DNA from: an uncultured Chlorobiaceae bacterium
GTDB taxonomy: Bacteria; Bacteroidota; Chlorobiia; Chlorobiales; Chlorobiaceae
DNA length: 57,069 nucleotides
Direction of reading: 5' to 3'
Assembly: GCA_903822595.1 (NCBI GenBank)
Contig: CAIJPS010000022.1
Span: 1 to 57,069 of the forward strand
The position numbers and the translations under genes are program-made. The notes beneath the pieces are model-generated. The model did not search any database, had not been told where the DNA came from, and worked only from the letters and a program-made list of their open reading frames with translations. Position 1 is the stretch's first letter; every line of letters begins with the position of its first letter. Positions 54,774 through 57,069 of this stretch are shown piece by piece.

Positions 54774-54976
54774 TATGGAATATCTCCCTGATAAGTAGTC
54801 AACAAAATGTAATTACGTAATCCAATGTTATCAGTCGGCTGCAGCGGCGTGTTCTGCTCTGTGTCCGAAGGGCGGGCGATGACACCTCCGCAGCCGAACG
54901 GCTCGTACAGCCGACAGGGCCAATCTGTTCACATGTTGCCGAGTCGTCGTTCGCTTCATCTCTGGCCCGTACTCAC
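54774..54976. other. Base-composition boundary with inverted repeat
   Basis: From about 54830 the sequence turns GC-rich up to about 56940. TCGGCTGC (54835-54842) is complementary to GCAGCCGA (54890-54897). No gene is supported. The border could be the edge of an acquired segment; no direct repeat or integrase was found. Confidence 0.4.
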
Positions 54977-56944
54977 TCACGCGTTCACTCGATCGAAGGC
55001 GACCGTTCCATCACCTGCCTTGTAAGAGAACAAGTAAGGCTTGCCTCCAAGCAGGAAAGCGATGATGTTCGTCCAGCCGGTGGTCCACTTGCCGCTGAAA
55101 AGGTTGGTCGTCCCCTTGCCATCGCCCCTGATCCGGTCGAGGTCGACCCTGCCATCACCTGCCTTGTAGGAGAACAAGTAGGGCTTGCCTCCCAACTGGA
55201 ACGCGACGATGTTTGTCCAGCCAGTGGTCCACTTGCCGCTGAAGAGGTTGGTCGTCCCCTTGCCGTCATCCCTGATCCGGTCGAAGTCGACCGTGCCATC
55301 ATCGGCCTTGTAGGAGAACAAGTGGGGCTTGCCTCCCAGCTCGAACGCGACGATGTTCGTCCAGCCAGTGGTCCACTTGCCACTGAAGAGGTTGGTCGTC
55401 CCCTTGCCGTCATCCCTGATCCGGTCGAAGTCGACCGTGCCATCACCTGCCTTGTAAGAGCACAAGTGGGGCTTGCCTCCCAACTGGAACTCGACGATGT
55501 TCGTCCAGCCAGTGGTCCACTTGCCACTGAAGAGGTTGGTCGTCCCCTTGCCATCATCCCTGATCCGGTCGAAATCGACCGTGCCATCACCTACCTTATA
55601 TGAGAACAAGTGGGGTTTGCCTCCCAACTGGAACGCGACGGTATTCGTCCAGCCAGTTTTCCACTTGCCGCTGAAGAGGTTGGTCGTCCCCTTGCCGTCA
55701 CCCCTGATCCGGTCGAAGTCGAGCTTGCCATCACCTGCCTTGTAGGAGAACAGGTGAGGCTTGCCCCCCAACTCGAACGGCACGGTTCTCGTCCAACCAG
55801 TGGTCCAACGCCCTCGCCAGATCTCAGTGGGGGATTCCGCCGGCTCTGGATTCAGACGCGCGTTGTTGTAGAGCTTCCTATACGTGAACGGCGATATCCA
55901 CAGAACGTACTTGTCCGCCGCCGTTCCTGTGTAGCCCCCATAGCCCATGATATCCTTTGCCTGAAGCGGGCTGATGACCGTCCCGTCCACCACATCGAGA
56001 CCGTACTCACCGATCGAGCCAATGTCGTAGGGCTGATAAAGCGGGAAACTCGGGTCGGGAGCGGGCGCGTTGCCAAACGGTGCGTGAGCCAAGCCGCTCG
56101 CGTGGCCGATCTCATGGACGATCGCATCGTAGCCTTCGTCGACTACCATTTCTCGGCCGGCAGTGAGACCGTCGCCCCACTCCATCCCGACAGCCCGAAT
56201 GTTACCCGTCACCGCGGACTTACCGGTGACCACGAGCAGGGGAGGGATCAGAACGTAGTAGACCCATCCCGGCTTATTGCCATCATCATCACGGGCCTTG
56301 ATCGCCCTGTCATGCAGCGTGGCCCAGGATCCGGGAACATCCTCGCTGTCCAGTTTCTCCGTCATCGTGATGGTCGTGACGACGCGAAACTGGAGCCCGT
56401 CGCTGACGGGCAGAAGGCGAGGAGCCTTCCATGCAGTCTTCTCGAGGCCATTGAGGTTGGGCGCAGCGATCTTGGTGCCCCCCAGGTTGCCTTCCACCAT
56501 GATTCCGGCAATCTTCAGGGTTTGCCGGAGTTTGGCCGCCGTGCTGACCGACTTGGTGAGAACCTGCACGCCATCCGTAGCCTGGATGTCGATGCGCAGT
56601 TCTCCCGCGATCCAATCCGGGGGCAAATGAAAGTTGAGCGACGAACTGAGCGAACTCCGGATGGCGTGGTAGCTCTTCGTGCCAGTCACAACGGGCTTGC
56701 AGGTCGCTGAAGCGCTCAGGGGAGCGAATTTCGACCATTCACCGTTGTCCCCTATCTTGTGACTTACCGTCACAGAACCGCTAACGTTTGCGGTGTAGCC
56801 GCTATCGCATTCGAGATAGACCCTCACCCAGGTTCGCTTGTTCGCAATCAGCAGCAACGAATTGTCTGCACCTTGGTCGAGAGGTTCAACCAGGTGATCC
56901 TTGGAGTGGTAGTACTGAAGCCCTTGCGTCCTGACTTCATACAT
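54977..56944 (-). CDS. Metzincin-like zinc metallopeptidase with six 48-residue C-terminal repeats
   Basis: From ATG 56944 (MYEVRTQGLQYYHSKDHLVE) the protein is 655 residues; ATG 56962 or the upstream TTG 57016 are alternatives. An N-terminal beta-rich region precedes HEIGHASGLAH (56084-56116), a complete HExxHxxGxxH zinc site, and DIMGYGGYTG, which fits the Met-turn of metzincins. The C-terminal third is six repeats of about 48 residues, each with W-x-x-GWT, F-x-LGGKP-LFSY and DR-I-DGKGTTNLF, likely blades of a beta-propeller or lectin-like array. No signal peptide is seen. The GC-rich coding sequence stands out from the rest of the window and suggests horizontal transfer. Confidence 0.75.
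   Translation of the reverse strand: MYEVRTQGLQYYHSKDHLVEPLDQGADNSLLLIANKRTWVRVYLECDSGYTANVSGSVTVSHKIGDNGEWSKFAPLSASATCKPVVTGTKSYHAIRSSLSSSLNFHLPPDWIAGELRIDIQATDGVQVLTKSVSTAAKLRQTLKIAGIMVEGNLGGTKIAAPNLNGLEKTAWKAPRLLPVSDGLQFRVVTTITMTEKLDSEDVPGSWATLHDRAIKARDDDGNKPGWVYYVLIPPLLVVTGKSAVTGNIRAVGMEWGDGLTAGREMVVDEGYDAIVHEIGHASGLAHAPFGNAPAPDPSFPLYQPYDIGSIGEYGLDVVDGTVISPLQAKDIMGYGGYTGTAADKYVLWISPFTYRKLYNNARLNPEPAESPTEIWRGRWTTGWTRTVPFELGGKPHLFSYKAGDGKLDFDRIRGDGKGTTNLFSGKWKTGWTNTVAFQLGGKPHLFSYKVGDGTVDFDRIRDDGKGTTNLFSGKWTTGWTNIVEFQLGGKPHLCSYKAGDGTVDFDRIRDDGKGTTNLFSGKWTTGWTNIVAFELGGKPHLFSYKADDGTVDFDRIRDDGKGTTNLFSGKWTTGWTNIVAFQLGGKPYLFSYKAGDGRVDLDRIRGDGKGTTNLFSGKWTTGWTNIIAFLLGGKPYLFSYKAGDGTVAFDRVNA
54980..55840 (-). 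repeat. Six tandem 144-bp repeats in the peptidase gene
   Basis: A GTCCAGCC-type anchor recurs at 55071, 55215, 55359, 55503, 55647 and (diverged) 55791, exactly 144 bases apart. The inner four units are nearly identical in DNA, the outer ones diverged, which is the pattern of recent unequal crossing-over. Copy number may vary between strains. Confidence 0.9.
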
Positions 56945-56977
56945 GATCCACTGTAAATGCATATAAAATAAGAGTCG

Positions 56978-56993
56978 GCCTAAAAATTTAGGC
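56978..56993. promoter_or_regulatory. 7-bp inverted repeat upstream of the peptidase gene
   Basis: GCCTAAA and TTTAGGC form a stem with a two-base loop, about 34 bases upstream of the chosen start codon. It lies outside the GC-rich coding segment in AT-rich sequence. It could be an operator or part of the boundary of the acquired segment. Confidence 0.3.
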
Positions 56994-57069
56994 ACTACAA
57001 TGTGATAGTTCAACAAAAAACTATGCTATGAGGAACGGCATTGAACTGAGTTTTTCACCCATGACCTGA

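Noticed and set aside
54835-54897. Inverted repeat as an integron attC or phage att site
   Set aside because: No core RYYYAAC/GTTRRRY sequences, no integrase nearby and no matching direct repeat at the other side of the GC-rich segment.
54980-55840. The 144-bp repeats as a CRISPR-like or non-coding satellite array
   Set aside because: The unit is a multiple of three, stays in frame and encodes conserved 48-residue blades of a longer protein.
55610-56710. 366-codon plus-strand ORF
   Set aside because: Antisense to the GC-rich peptidase gene; long shadow frames are common in GC-rich DNA, and the opposite strand has a clear zinc site and repeats.
1-57069. tRNA, rRNA or CRISPR array
   Set aside because: No T-loop-like GTTCRA context with flanking stems, no rRNA-like sequence, and no spaced identical repeats other than the in-frame 144-bp units.

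Overview
The window is chromosomal DNA of a green sulfur bacterium (Chlorobiaceae, Chlorobium/Pelodictyon type). This rests on a BchK-like bacteriochlorophyll c synthase, a CruC-like chlorobactene glycosyltransferase, an N-terminal-only GlmU, a Bacteroidota/Chlorobiota-style RpoZ, and the general protein flavour. The species cannot be fixed from sequence reading alone.

Layout. 1-1.1 kb: the C-terminal end of an IS1380-type transposase and about 0.8 kb without a clear gene. 1.1-6.8 kb (+): isoprenoid genes (fni, polyprenyl synthase), dprA, then an envelope/cofactor run (Skp-like chaperone, LptC, PanD, GlmU uridyltransferase) closed by an intrinsic terminator. 6.8-21.2 kb (-): yicC-gmk-rpoZ-VOC; the translation cluster rimP-nusA-infB-rbfA-truB-ribF-rpsO; then CPBP protease, cdsA, orphan PTS EIIA, hisS and two small genes. 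21.4-29.7 kb: a glycosyltransferase island with two different two-enzyme fusions, both ending in a GT9 domain, and a predicted beta-propeller protein. 29.8-38.2 kb (-): an MsbA-like exporter and a type I secretion operon (TolC, HlyD, two tandem PrtD-type ABC proteins) headed by a 71-residue protein. 38.9-42.5 kb: a DUF4438-like protein, a Cys-cluster protein, cold-shock protein and a seven-repeat WD40 protein. 42.6-51.1 kb (-): pigment and metabolic genes (cruC-like, hisG, lpxH-like, phytol/farnesol-kinase-like, bchK, miaB, nifU-like, nifS). 51.6-57 kb: accessory DNA with a bcp peroxiredoxin, intact trmO, a broken second trmO, hicAB, a thioredoxin-like ferredoxin, and a visibly GC-rich repeat-bearing metzincin-like peptidase that looks acquired.

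How the genes may work together. Farnesyl/geranylgeranyl diphosphate made through Fni and the polyprenyl synthase feeds BchK and carotenoid synthesis; the kinase next to bchK could recycle the released alcohol; CruC would glycosylate chlorobactene for the chlorosome. LptC, Skp, CdsA, LpxH, GlmU, MsbA-like protein and the glycosyltransferases supply the outer membrane. The best candidate for something undescribed is the 21.4-38.2 kb block, where a tandem-ABC type I secretion operon with a tiny lead protein sits on the same strand as an MsbA-like flippase and GT2-GT9 fusion; a secreted, glycosylated surface product is an inference. A second theme is compact terminator-like hairpins placed immediately upstream of start codons (rimP, the small type I protein, cruC, the kinase).

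No tRNA, rRNA or CRISPR array was recognised.
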